Positions 7,200-15,380 of a DNA stretch of 64,000 nucleotides are shown one piece after another (within the stretch, counting starts at the first letter, position 1; every line of letters begins with the position of its first letter). Origin of the DNA: VXYL01 sp963665195 (GTDB lineage Bacteria; Pseudomonadota; Gammaproteobacteria; Pseudomonadales; Azotimanducaceae); assembly GCA_963665195.1 (NCBI GenBank), contig OY762070.1, forward strand, positions 2,666,001-2,730,000, given 5' to 3'. The notes under the pieces were generated by a model that was given only the letters and a program-made list of their open reading frames with translations, was not told the origin of the DNA and made no database searches. The translations under genes were made by a program, and so were the position numbers.

Positions 7200-8291
7200 C
7201 TAGAACGTCAGGATCGACCGCCCGCTGATGCGGCCCTCTTCGAGCGCCGTCGTCGCCTCGTTGATCTCGTCAATGGCATAGCGCTCGGTCACCAGCGACT
7301 CCAGGTCGAGGTCCCCATGCCGGTGCCAGTCGAGGAACATCGGGAAATCCCGGTCCGGTGCGCAGGAGCCGCCGATGGAGCCGCGAAACTGCTTCTCCTG
7401 GCCGAGCATCTCGCCCGCATTGAGTTCCACCGTGGTGCTCGGCACGCCCACCAGCACCGCGGTACCGCCCTGGCAGACGCCGAAGTGGCCGCCGCGGCAG
7501 GCGGGCACGATCTGCTCCATGGTCACCTTCAGGCCGATGCAGTCGAAGGCGAAGTCGACGCCGGTCACCGGACGCCCGCCGATAGAGGTCTGGCCAGGGT
7601 TGCCGGTCATGGCGTGGATCGCTTCCACCGCGTTGACCTTGCCGGCGTTGATGCCGTGCGTTGCGCCGAAGCGCTTGGCAAAGTCGAGCTTCGCCTCGTC
7701 CAAGTCCACCGCGATGATCGGGTCCGCGCCGCGCATCTTGGCACCGACCACGGCGGACAGGCCCACGCCGCCGACGCCGAAGATGGCCACCGAGTCGCCG
7801 GCCTGCACGTTGGCGGTGTTCACGACGGCACCGGCGCCTGTCATCACCGCGCAGCCGATGATGGCCGTCACATCCCGGGCGATGTCCGCCGGCGCCTTCA
7901 CCACGAACTGCTCGTCGGCGATGGTGTGATCCGCCCAGGTGAAGACGTTCTGCGAAACCGCCTCGCCGCCACCCACGTCCAGCACCGCATGGGCCGGCGG
8001 CGCGGCCGCGTTCGCCGCATCGCGCGGTACCCAGGTGACGAGCACGATGTCGCCCTCGTCCACATGGGACACGGCGCTGCCTTTCTGGAGCACGACGCCG
8101 GTGGACTCGTGGCCGAGCAGCGTCGGACGCCGCCGCGGCCGATGCATCTGATGCAGCTGCGAGTGGCAGATGCCGGATGCGAACTGCTGCACCACCACCT
8201 GCGTCGGCCCCGGATCGGGCAGCGTCAGTTCCTGTACTTCGAGCGGCCCTTCCCGGTCCGGCAGGACCACGACGCGCGCGGACGTTCCCAT
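7200..8291 (-). CDS. Zinc-dependent alcohol dehydrogenase (medium-chain, NDMA-dependent-like)
   Basis: 363 residues from the ATG at 8289-8291, preferred over the upstream in-frame 8345. The medium-chain dehydrogenase layout is clear: catalytic zinc ligands in GICHSQLHQ and LLGHESTGVV, and the Rossmann motif GVGGVGLSAV about midway. The four-cysteine lobe that binds the structural zinc in classical ADHs is missing; that position reads DAANAAAPPAHAVLD, so the enzyme probably has only the catalytic zinc. The closest relatives I recall are the NDMA-dependent or Rxyl_3153-type alcohol dehydrogenases oxidising alcohols to aldehydes. Substrate is not predictable. It is transcribed away from the RND gene, sharing a 160-bp upstream region. 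Confidence 0.85.
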   Translation of the reverse strand: MGTSARVVVLPDREGPLEVQELTLPDPGPTQVVVQQFASGICHSQLHQMHRPRRRPTLLGHESTGVVLQKGSAVSHVDEGDIVLVTWVPRDAANAAAPPAHAVLDVGGGEAVSQNVFTWADHTIADEQFVVKAPADIARDVTAIIGCAVMTGAGAVVNTANVQAGDSVAIFGVGGVGLSAVVGAKMRGADPIIAVDLDEAKLDFAKRFGATHGINAGKVNAVEAIHAMTGNPGQTSIGGRPVTGVDFAFDCIGLKVTMEQIVPACRGGHFGVCQGGTAVLVGVPSTTVELNAGEMLGQEKQFRGSIGGSCAPDRDFPMFLDWHRHGDLDLESLVTERYAIDEINEATTALEEGRISGRSILTF

Positions 8292-8453
8292 GTGCGTTCT
8301 CCTCGCTCTCGGCGTGCGGCTGATCGCAGCGAAGTTTGACCGCAAGCCGTCGGCGCTGGCAAGCGTAAGTCATGCCTCGGGGTGTACGACAGATCGCTGG
8401 TCCGTGGCGAGTTATGCTCGCTCGCGTTCGGCAAGGGAGGGCCGCTCCTCCGC

Positions 8454-11400
8454 ATGAAGCGCATGATTGCCTGGTTCGCCACCAACCATGTGGCGGCCAA
8501 TCTGGTGATGGGGTTCACCGTGCTCGCGGGGTTGGCGGCGATGACGCGGATCCCGATTCAGATCTACCCGGACGTCGACTTGCCGTTCATCAGCGTCAAC
8601 GTGCCGTACCTCGGCGCGGCGCCGGAGGAAGTCGCCTCCGGCGTCTGCAATCGCATCGAAGAGCGCGTGCAGGGGATCCCCGGACTCAAGGAGGTGGTCG
8701 CCATTTCCGACGAGGGCATCTGCACGGTGAACCTAACGTTGTTCCTCGATGCGGATGCGATAGCGGTGCTGAACGAGGTGGAGTCCACAGTGGGCGCCAT
8801 CGACACATTCCCGGCGGAGACAGAAAGGCCCATCATCTCGCTGCCTGCGTACACCAGCGTCGTCATGGAGATCGCGGTGACCGGGCCCACGGACGAGCGG
8901 GCGCTGAAGGAGATCGGCCGCCGCGTGCGCGACGACATCAAGGCGCTGCCGGGGATCACCCAGGTCGCATTGACGAACAGCAGACCCTACGAGATCTCCG
9001 TGGAGGTCTCGGAATCGTCGCTGCTGCGCAACAACCTCACCTTCGACCATGTGGCCGCCGCGTTGCGGCAGAGCTCGGCCGACCTGCCGGGCGGCACCGT
9101 CAAGACCGCGGCAGGGCATGTGACGCTGCACACCCGCGGCCAGGCCTACAGCGCCGAGGAGTTCGAGGAGCTTGTCGTCACCGCCGGCAGCGACGGCACG
9201 CGGGTGCTGCTCGGGGACGTGGCGAAGGTGGTGGACGGGTTCGAGGACACCAGCCAAGACTTGCGCTTCGACGGCAAGCCGGCGGCGCTGGTGCAGGTGT
9301 CGAAGGTGGGCGACCAGAACATCCAGGAGATCAGCGAGACGGTGCGCCGCTACCTTGTCGAGTCGGGCACCCGCTACCCCAGCGGCGTCGAACTGACGCT
9401 GTGGAAGGACGAGTCGGTGATGCTGACGGACCGCCTCGGCGCACTGATCGACAGCGGCATCCAAGGGCTGCTGATGGTGCTGATCGTGCTGGCCATCTTC
9501 CTGCGTCCGCACCTTGCCCTGTGGGTGGCCATTGGCATTCCCATCGCCTTTCTCGGCGGCGTCTTCCTCCTCTATTGGCTCGGCTACGGCATCGACGCCA
9601 TCTCCGTGATCGGCTTCATCATCGCCCTCGGCATGGTGGTCGACGATGCGGTGGTGGTCGGCGAGGCCACGCATGTCGCCCAGCGCGGCGACCGCGGCCA
9701 GCTCGCCGGGGCGATCGAAGGCGCGCAGCAGGTGCTGGTGCCGGTGACCTTCGGCGTGCTGACCACGGTGGCCGCCTTCATGCCGCTGCTGCTTGCCGCC
9801 GGCGTCATCGGCGAACTCATGTCGGTGACCGCGGCCACGGTGATCTGCTGCCTCGTGTTTTCGCTCGTGGAATGCCAAGCCGTGCTGCCCGCGCACCTCG
9901 GCCACCGCAGCGCCAGGATGCCGCTCGGCGAGTTCGGACTCGCCTTCCTGCTGCTGGTCGTCATCGCCGCCTTCGCCGTCGCGCCGGATGCCCGCACCGG
10001 CAGCGGCATCGCCGTCGCCGCCGCCACCGCGGTCTGGGTGGCGCATCGGATGGGCGGGCTCAGTCGGCTCGGCGTCGCCTTCGCCCGCTTCCAGAAGCGG
10101 TTCGAATCCGGCCTCGCGGCCTTCATCGACGGGCCGTTCAGACGCGCCGTCGAAGCTTGCTTGCGGGCCCGGCACTCAACCCTGGCCGTCGCCGCGGTGG
10201 CGCTCATGTCCGCGGCGGCGGTCATGTCGTCGGGCCACCTGCCGTTCTCCCCCTCCATGGATGTGGAAACCGATCGCGTGGTGGCGAACCTGACGATGCC
10301 GGTGGGCGTCGGCGAAGAGGCAACGCAGCAGGCCATCGCCCGGCTGACGACGGCGGCGCGCCGGGTGCGCGATGAACTGGCGGACGAGTTCGGCGCATCG
10401 CCCATTCAGCACATTCTGGCGGCGGCCGGCTCGCAGCCGTCGACCATGGAGAACTTCAGCGGGGTCAGGCTGCCGACGGGATCGCACCTCGCGGAAATCG
10501 CCCTGCAGCTCTCGCCGAGCGAAACTCGCGACCTCTCGACGCAGGAGGTCGCGGAGCGCTGGCGGACCGCGGCGGGGCTGATACCGGGCGCGGAGCTGCG
10601 CTTCACCACCGCCCTCGGCGGCGGCGAGGGCAATGTGGAAATCCGCGTCTTCGGAGAAGATATCGCTGCCCTGCGCGGCTTCGCCGCCGATGTGCGCGAG
10701 CAGCTGTGGACCTATCCCGGCGTGCGCCAAGTGTTCGACTCTGAGCGCCAGGGGAAGGCGGAACTCGTGCTTTCGATCACGCCGGCAGGAGAGGCGCTCG
10801 GCCTCACGCTGGTCGATCTCGGCCGTCAGGTGCGGCAGGCGTTCTACGGCGAGGAGGTGCAGCGCGTACAGCGCGGGGCGGAAGACGTCCGCATCATGCT
10901 GCGCTATCCCGCCGAGCGGCGCCGCTCGCTGGAGGCGCTCGAAGCGTTCCGCGTTCGCACCCCAAGCGGCGATGCCGTGCCCTTTGCCACCGTCGCCGCC
11001 GTGGCCCCCGGGCGAGGCTACTCGTCCATCGTGCGCGTCGACGGCAGGCGCTCGATACTGATCACGGCCGAGGTGGATCCGGCCCTCACCACGTCGGCCG
11101 CGGTGCAGGCGGCGTTGGCCGCGAGCGGCTTCATGGACGAGGCCGCGGCCAAGTACCCCGGGGTCAGCTACCGCGCCGAGGACCTGGCGATGCAGCAGGA
11201 AGCGGCGGACAGCCTCGTGCCGCTCTTCACGCTCGCGATGTTCGCGATCTTCGCCCTGCTGGCGATTCCGCTGCGCTCCTACACCCAGCCGCTGGTCATC
11301 ATGTCGGTGCTGCCGTTCGCCTTCGTCGGCGCGGTCTGGGGCCACCTCATCATGCTGCCGCTCGATGCCGTCGCCAGCCTATCGATGAGCTCCGTATTCG

Positions 11401-12998
11401 GCATCGTGGCGGCCGCCGGCGTGGTCGTCAACGCCACCCTGGTGCTGATGCACGCCGTCAACCGCTTCCGCGCCGACGGCGACTCGCTGCACGACGCCAT
11501 CGTCAGGGCCTGCTGCCTTCGGGCGCGGCCGATCCTGATCACCACCGCGACGACCTTCGTCGGCCTGCTGCCGCTGATGCTCAGCAGGAACGCGCAGGCG
11601 GTGACGATGATTCCGATGGCGGTGTCGCTCGCCTACGGGGTGTTGTTCTCCGTGCTCGCCGCCCTTTTCGTCGTGCCCGCCCTGTGGCTGGTGCTGGCGG
11701 ACCTGCGCGGCGGCGCCAGCCGCGCCGCCGGCGCGCTAGGCGGCATGCTCGGTTCCGCGCCGCGCCTCAACCAGTGGATGGCGCGCTACCCCTACATCCA
11801 AGAGAGCGTGCGGTCGCGGGAGTTCACGGATCTGCAGATCGACGAGGACTTGGGCCTCGAACGAGAGACCGCCGAGATCGCGCGCCGCGGTCTCGTGCGG
11901 GTGTACTACGAGCGCGAGTTCGACCGCCAGCAGATGGGTGCGCAGCTCGGCGGGATCGCGGCCAAGGCGCCGACGGTGGACGTTCTGGTGCAAGAGGCGC
12001 GGGTCTGGGCCGAGCAGCGCACGTTCCAGGTCGGCGTCCATATGCTGAGCGGCACCATCCCGCCGCTGGACGCGGCGCGCCCCATCACCGACATACTCGA
12101 TGCCTCGCTCGCCGCCCTGCTGGTTGCCGCAAAGGCCGAGTTCGCCGAGAACAACGGCGCTATGCCGGGCAGCCGGGTCGCCCTGCTCGGACTCGGTGCC
12201 TTCGGTCGCCGCGAGTTCGCCACGGGCGCGCCGCTGCGGCTGCTGTTTCTCTACGACCAGGAGCGCCTGCCGGCCAGCCTCGGCATGGATCCGCCCGCTT
12301 GGCATGGTCAGCTCCTGCACCGCTTGATGCGCGCGGTGCGCGACCTGTCGCCGGAAGGCATCCTGTACGGTGGCGCCGAGAACGGCGCTGTTTGGCAGAT
12401 GCCGGAGCTCGCGGACCGGCTGACGTCGTCGGCGGATGATCTGCGCATGATGGCGGATGCGCGCGTTATCGCTGCCGAGGACGGGCTCGGCGACGACTTC
12501 GAGGCGGCGCGTCGGTCCGCCCTCTCGGTGCCCGCCGCCGGCGACTCTCGCGCCCTGCTCGGCGGCAGCGCGGCCCGCGCTGCGGCGGGCTACGATCCTT
12601 GGGACGTGCGGCACCGTCCCGGCGGTCTGGCGGATGTGGAGCTTGCCGCGGAGGCGATCAAGCTGACCCTCGGAGGCCGACTGCCGGCTTTGCTCGCCGC
12701 GGGCCTCGGCACGACTTTCGCCACCGCGGCGCAAGAGGGGCTGCTCGGGGATGAGGCCGCGGCGCGGCTCGCCGAAGCGGCAGCGCTCTGGCAGAACATC
12801 GAAGGCTTCGTCAGCATGGCTTGCGTCGGCGCTTTCGATGCCAGCGCCGCGGCCCCGGAACAGCGACTGACGCTGGCGAAGATCGGCAGCGTGGACGACT
12901 TCGAGGAACTGCCCGAGGCGATCTCGGTCACCGCCGAACGCACGGCTAGGCTGGTCGCGGACTTCCTCGGCGCGGACGCGGGTCGGCGGAGCGCCTAG
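8454..12998 (+). CDS. RND (HAE1-type) efflux permease fused to a degenerate GlnE-like adenylyltransferase domain
   Basis: 1514 residues, about 450 more than a normal RND pump. Residues 1-1080 are a standard inner-membrane proton-driven RND permease: N-terminal helix, two porter loops, and the TM4 proton-relay aspartates D397-D398 in GMVVDDAVVVGE. From about residue 1125 to the end the chain reads like the adenylyltransferase half of GlnE (glutamine synthetase adenylyltransferase): VQEARVWAEQRTFQVGV, then G1246-LGAFGRRE (canonical GxGKLGGRE), then GAPLRLLFLYD (canonical GSDLDLxFLYD), then GGLADVELAAEAIKL (canonical GGLxDIEF). The catalytic D-x-D is replaced by P-x-R, so this is probably a pseudoenzyme or regulatory module in the cytoplasm. 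ATG 8454 is chosen because MKRMIAWFATNHVAAN is a typical RND start. An adaptor gene follows, convergent. Confidence 0.9.
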   Translation: MKRMIAWFATNHVAANLVMGFTVLAGLAAMTRIPIQIYPDVDLPFISVNVPYLGAAPEEVASGVCNRIEERVQGIPGLKEVVAISDEGICTVNLTLFLDADAIAVLNEVESTVGAIDTFPAETERPIISLPAYTSVVMEIAVTGPTDERALKEIGRRVRDDIKALPGITQVALTNSRPYEISVEVSESSLLRNNLTFDHVAAALRQSSADLPGGTVKTAAGHVTLHTRGQAYSAEEFEELVVTAGSDGTRVLLGDVAKVVDGFEDTSQDLRFDGKPAALVQVSKVGDQNIQEISETVRRYLVESGTRYPSGVELTLWKDESVMLTDRLGALIDSGIQGLLMVLIVLAIFLRPHLALWVAIGIPIAFLGGVFLLYWLGYGIDAISVIGFIIALGMVVDDAVVVGEATHVAQRGDRGQLAGAIEGAQQVLVPVTFGVLTTVAAFMPLLLAAGVIGELMSVTAATVICCLVFSLVECQAVLPAHLGHRSARMPLGEFGLAFLLLVVIAAFAVAPDARTGSGIAVAAATAVWVAHRMGGLSRLGVAFARFQKRFESGLAAFIDGPFRRAVEACLRARHSTLAVAAVALMSAAAVMSSGHLPFSPSMDVETDRVVANLTMPVGVGEEATQQAIARLTTAARRVRDELADEFGASPIQHILAAAGSQPSTMENFSGVRLPTGSHLAEIALQLSPSETRDLSTQEVAERWRTAAGLIPGAELRFTTALGGGEGNVEIRVFGEDIAALRGFAADVREQLWTYPGVRQVFDSERQGKAELVLSITPAGEALGLTLVDLGRQVRQAFYGEEVQRVQRGAEDVRIMLRYPAERRRSLEALEAFRVRTPSGDAVPFATVAAVAPGRGYSSIVRVDGRRSILITAEVDPALTTSAAVQAALAASGFMDEAAAKYPGVSYRAEDLAMQQEAADSLVPLFTLAMFAIFALLAIPLRSYTQPLVIMSVLPFAFVGAVWGHLIMLPLDAVASLSMSSVFGIVAAAGVVVNATLVLMHAVNRFRADGDSLHDAIVRACCLRARPILITTATTFVGLLPLMLSRNAQAVTMIPMAVSLAYGVLFSVLAALFVVPALWLVLADLRGGASRAAGALGGMLGSAPRLNQWMARYPYIQESVRSREFTDLQIDEDLGLERETAEIARRGLVRVYYEREFDRQQMGAQLGGIAAKAPTVDVLVQEARVWAEQRTFQVGVHMLSGTIPPLDAARPITDILDASLAALLVAAKAEFAENNGAMPGSRVALLGLGAFGRREFATGAPLRLLFLYDQERLPASLGMDPPAWHGQLLHRLMRAVRDLSPEGILYGGAENGAVWQMPELADRLTSSADDLRMMADARVIAAEDGLGDDFEAARRSALSVPAAGDSRALLGGSAARAAAGYDPWDVRHRPGGLADVELAAEAIKLTLGGRLPALLAAGLGTTFATAAQEGLLGDEAAARLAEAAALWQNIEGFVSMACVGAFDASAAAPEQRLTLAKIGSVDDFEELPEAISVTAERTARLVADFLGADAGRRSA

Positions 12999-13026
12999 GC
13001 CCGGCGGCAGGGGCGTTCGACCGGGC

Positions 13027-14166
13027 CTACGCTTCGATGCGCTGCACCAGTTGGCCTTCTACCGCGGCTTCGAGACTGCTGGTGCAGACCAGTTCGCCGG
13101 CGGCGATGCCGCCCTTGACGTACACCGTCTCGCCGGTATTGCGGAGGATGTCCACCTCGCGGAACGTCAGGCGGTCGTCCTCGCCAACAACGTAAACCCG
13201 ACCGTTGGCCTGCAACGCGGTGCGCGGCAGCACCACCACGTTCGCCTCTTCGCGGCCGAGGATCTCGGCTTCGACGAACATGCCGACAGTGAGCGGCGAA
13301 CCGCTCGGCGGATCGTAGGGACCCGCCACCTGGGCGATGACGTTGACCATGCGGGTCTTGCTGTCGAGCTCGCCTTCCGTGCGTGCCACCTCGGCGCGCC
13401 AAGTGTGCTCTTGGCCAGCGAACTCCGCCCGCAGGATCACTTCTATTGGGGTCTCGGCGGGACCGGGGCGGGCCAGCGTCAGCGGCAGATGGGCCAGGTC
13501 CCTGTCCAGTACGGGCAGGCGGATTTCCGCGTAGTCGGTGGAATACAGCGTGGCGATCGACTCGCCGCGGTTGACGAACTGGCCGATGTCCACGCGTTCC
13601 GTGCGCACGCGCCCGTCGTAGGGCGCCGCCAGCCGCGTCCGTGCGAGGTCCCGCTCAGCGCGAGTCTGCCGGGCGACGGCCTCTTCCAGCGACGCCCGGG
13701 CGATCAGCAGCCGATTCAGCGCGTCGTCTTCCTGCGCCTGCGAACCCGATTGGGCCTCGGCCAGACTCTGGAAGCGACGGTGCGCCCTTTGCGCGATGAC
13801 CAGGTCGCTCTGCGCCGCCGCCAGTTGCGCCTTGGCTTGAGCGTTGGCGACCTCGTAGTCGATGCGTTCGATCTCGACCAGCACATCGCCCTTGGAGAAG
13901 AAGCCCCCGGAGACGAGGGTGGGGGAGACATGCACCACGCGCCCGGAGACCTCCGCGACGAGGTCGCTTTCGCTCTTCGGCACGACGGTGCCGTGCGTGG
14001 TCACCGAAAGCCGCACCGTCTCAAGGGCCGCGGGCATGGTCTGGACCACCGGCACCTGCGGGGGCTTGGGTTGGGAGGCGAGTTCCGGTCCGGTGGCCAC
14101 GATCAACGCGCCGCCCAGAACGCCCGCGACGAGCACCGCCAAGGGGATTAGGCGTCGTTTCAGCAC
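13027..14166 (-). CDS. RND efflux periplasmic adaptor subunit (HlyD/MFP family)
   Basis: A membrane-fusion protein linking an inner-membrane RND pump to an outer-membrane channel. From GTG 14166 it has one N-terminal anchor (LIPLAVLVAGVLGGALIVA), then the barrel-sandwich half (VSGRVVHVSPTLVSGGFFSKGDVLVEIE), a long alpha-hairpin (about residues 100-170, ending RTRLAAPYDGRV) and beta-barrel segments. An in-frame start at 14241 would add 25 residues that look non-coding and overlap the opposite gene; no clear ribosome site decides. It is convergent with the large RND-GlnE gene 28 bp away, and divergent from the next adaptor, so it most likely serves the RND-GlnE pump even though the two are not in one operon. 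Confidence 0.9.
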   Translation of the reverse strand: MLKRRLIPLAVLVAGVLGGALIVATGPELASQPKPPQVPVVQTMPAALETVRLSVTTHGTVVPKSESDLVAEVSGRVVHVSPTLVSGGFFSKGDVLVEIERIDYEVANAQAKAQLAAAQSDLVIAQRAHRRFQSLAEAQSGSQAQEDDALNRLLIARASLEEAVARQTRAERDLARTRLAAPYDGRVRTERVDIGQFVNRGESIATLYSTDYAEIRLPVLDRDLAHLPLTLARPGPAETPIEVILRAEFAGQEHTWRAEVARTEGELDSKTRMVNVIAQVAGPYDPPSGSPLTVGMFVEAEILGREEANVVVLPRTALQANGRVYVVGEDDRLTFREVDILRNTGETVYVKGGIAAGELVCTSSLEAAVEGQLVQRIEA

Positions 14167-14267
14167 TAGGCGCGGCTCTCGACCTTCGGAATGGCCATCT
14201 TGAAACCGCCGTACATTAATCCTTGTTGCCGTTGCGAACATTGTTTATTTTGCATGGCACTCTCGCG

Positions 14268-15374
14268 ATGGGGGCGTGGATGGCGGAATCGACTCCGGGC
14301 GCAAAACCAAGCGGCTACTGGCAGTTGGCGGCGGTTGCGGCGGTGCTGGTCGTGGGCATCTATTTCGGCCAAGCGCCCGACCGCATCGCGGTAGACCCCA
14401 TGACGCCGCTCGGCAAGGCGGCGCAAGCGCCTGAAGTGACGGTGATCGAACCCGACGCTGGCGCACACCCGGCAAGCGTCATCCTGACGGGTGCGGTGGG
14501 GCCGCACGGCATCGTCGCGATGATGCCGTCGATCAATGGCGGGCGCGTCGAATGGATCTCTCCGGCGATGCGCGTCGGCGGCACGTTCGAGGCGGGCGAA
14601 GTGCTGCTCCGAATCGAGGCCAAGGACTACGAACTCGATGTCGAGGAAGCCCAGGCGGACCTTCGCGCCGCGCGGGCGAGGCTCGAACGGCGCAGGCAGG
14701 AAGGCAACGCCGCGCGGATCGAGCGGGCGCAGGCGCTGGTCGACAAGGCGCAAGTCGTGCTGGAGCGGGGCGAACTCGCGCTCTCCCGCACCGGCTACTC
14801 GCTGCCGTTCGATGGCCGGATCGGCCAGGCGCAGGTGAGCATCGGCCAGGTCCTCATGGCGGGCGTCTCGTTCGGCAACGCCTACGCGACAGGCGCCTTG
14901 GAAGTCGGTGCCGGCATCGGCAACGAGGACTTGGCCTACCTGCAGCCCGTCGCCGGGCGGCCAGCGACCATCCTTACCGAAGACGGCGTATTCGCAGGCG
15001 AAGTGGTGCGCGTGTCGGCGTTGGTGGACCCGACGAGCCGGCTGGCGCTCATCTTCCTGAAGTTCGCTGACGGCACGCCGCAGGACTCGCTGCCTCTGCC
15101 GGGCAGTTTCGCCACGGTGCGGATCGAAGGCCCGCCGTTCGACGATGCCTTCCTGCTGCCGCGTGCGACGGAGCAAGCGGGTGGCCACCTATGGGTCGTC
15201 CGGGACGGCGCACTGGAGGCCGTCACGCCGACGCTGCTGCGTCGCCCGACGGCCGGCATGTTGGACACTGGCTGGCTCGTGCAGGCGTTCGACGCCGGCG
15301 ACGGCGTGGTGATGGGTTCGGTGTTCGGCGCCCACGACGGGATGCGCGTGCGCATCGCCGGCGCCGCCGACTGA
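14268..15374 (+). CDS. RND efflux periplasmic adaptor subunit (HlyD/MFP family)
   Basis: About 368 residues from ATG 14268 (MGAWMAESTPG); ATG 14280 or an upstream TTG at 14223 are alternatives. A single N-terminal helix (QLAAVAAVLVVGIYFG) anchors it. Domain order is typical: lipoyl-like segment (INGGRVEWISPAMRVGGTFEAGEVLLRIE), a short alpha-hairpin (about residues 130-185), the second half-motif (LSRTGYSLPFDGRIGQAQVSIGQVLMAG), then a C-terminal barrel. Its stop is 6 bp before the next permease start, so it is the adaptor of that pump. It diverges from the other adaptor gene; the roughly 100-bp gap between them includes an AT-rich stretch at 14237-14254 likely to hold promoters. Confidence 0.9.
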   Translation: MGAWMAESTPGAKPSGYWQLAAVAAVLVVGIYFGQAPDRIAVDPMTPLGKAAQAPEVTVIEPDAGAHPASVILTGAVGPHGIVAMMPSINGGRVEWISPAMRVGGTFEAGEVLLRIEAKDYELDVEEAQADLRAARARLERRRQEGNAARIERAQALVDKAQVVLERGELALSRTGYSLPFDGRIGQAQVSIGQVLMAGVSFGNAYATGALEVGAGIGNEDLAYLQPVAGRPATILTEDGVFAGEVVRVSALVDPTSRLALIFLKFADGTPQDSLPLPGSFATVRIEGPPFDDAFLLPRATEQAGGHLWVVRDGALEAVTPTLLRRPTAGMLDTGWLVQAFDAGDGVVMGSVFGAHDGMRVRIAGAAD

Positions 15375-15380
15375 CATCCG

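Noticed and set aside
14213..14260. Well-defined divergent promoters between the two adaptor genes
   Set aside because: The stretch is AT-rich and likely contains promoters, but no -35/-10 pair with good spacing could be fixed, so none is listed.
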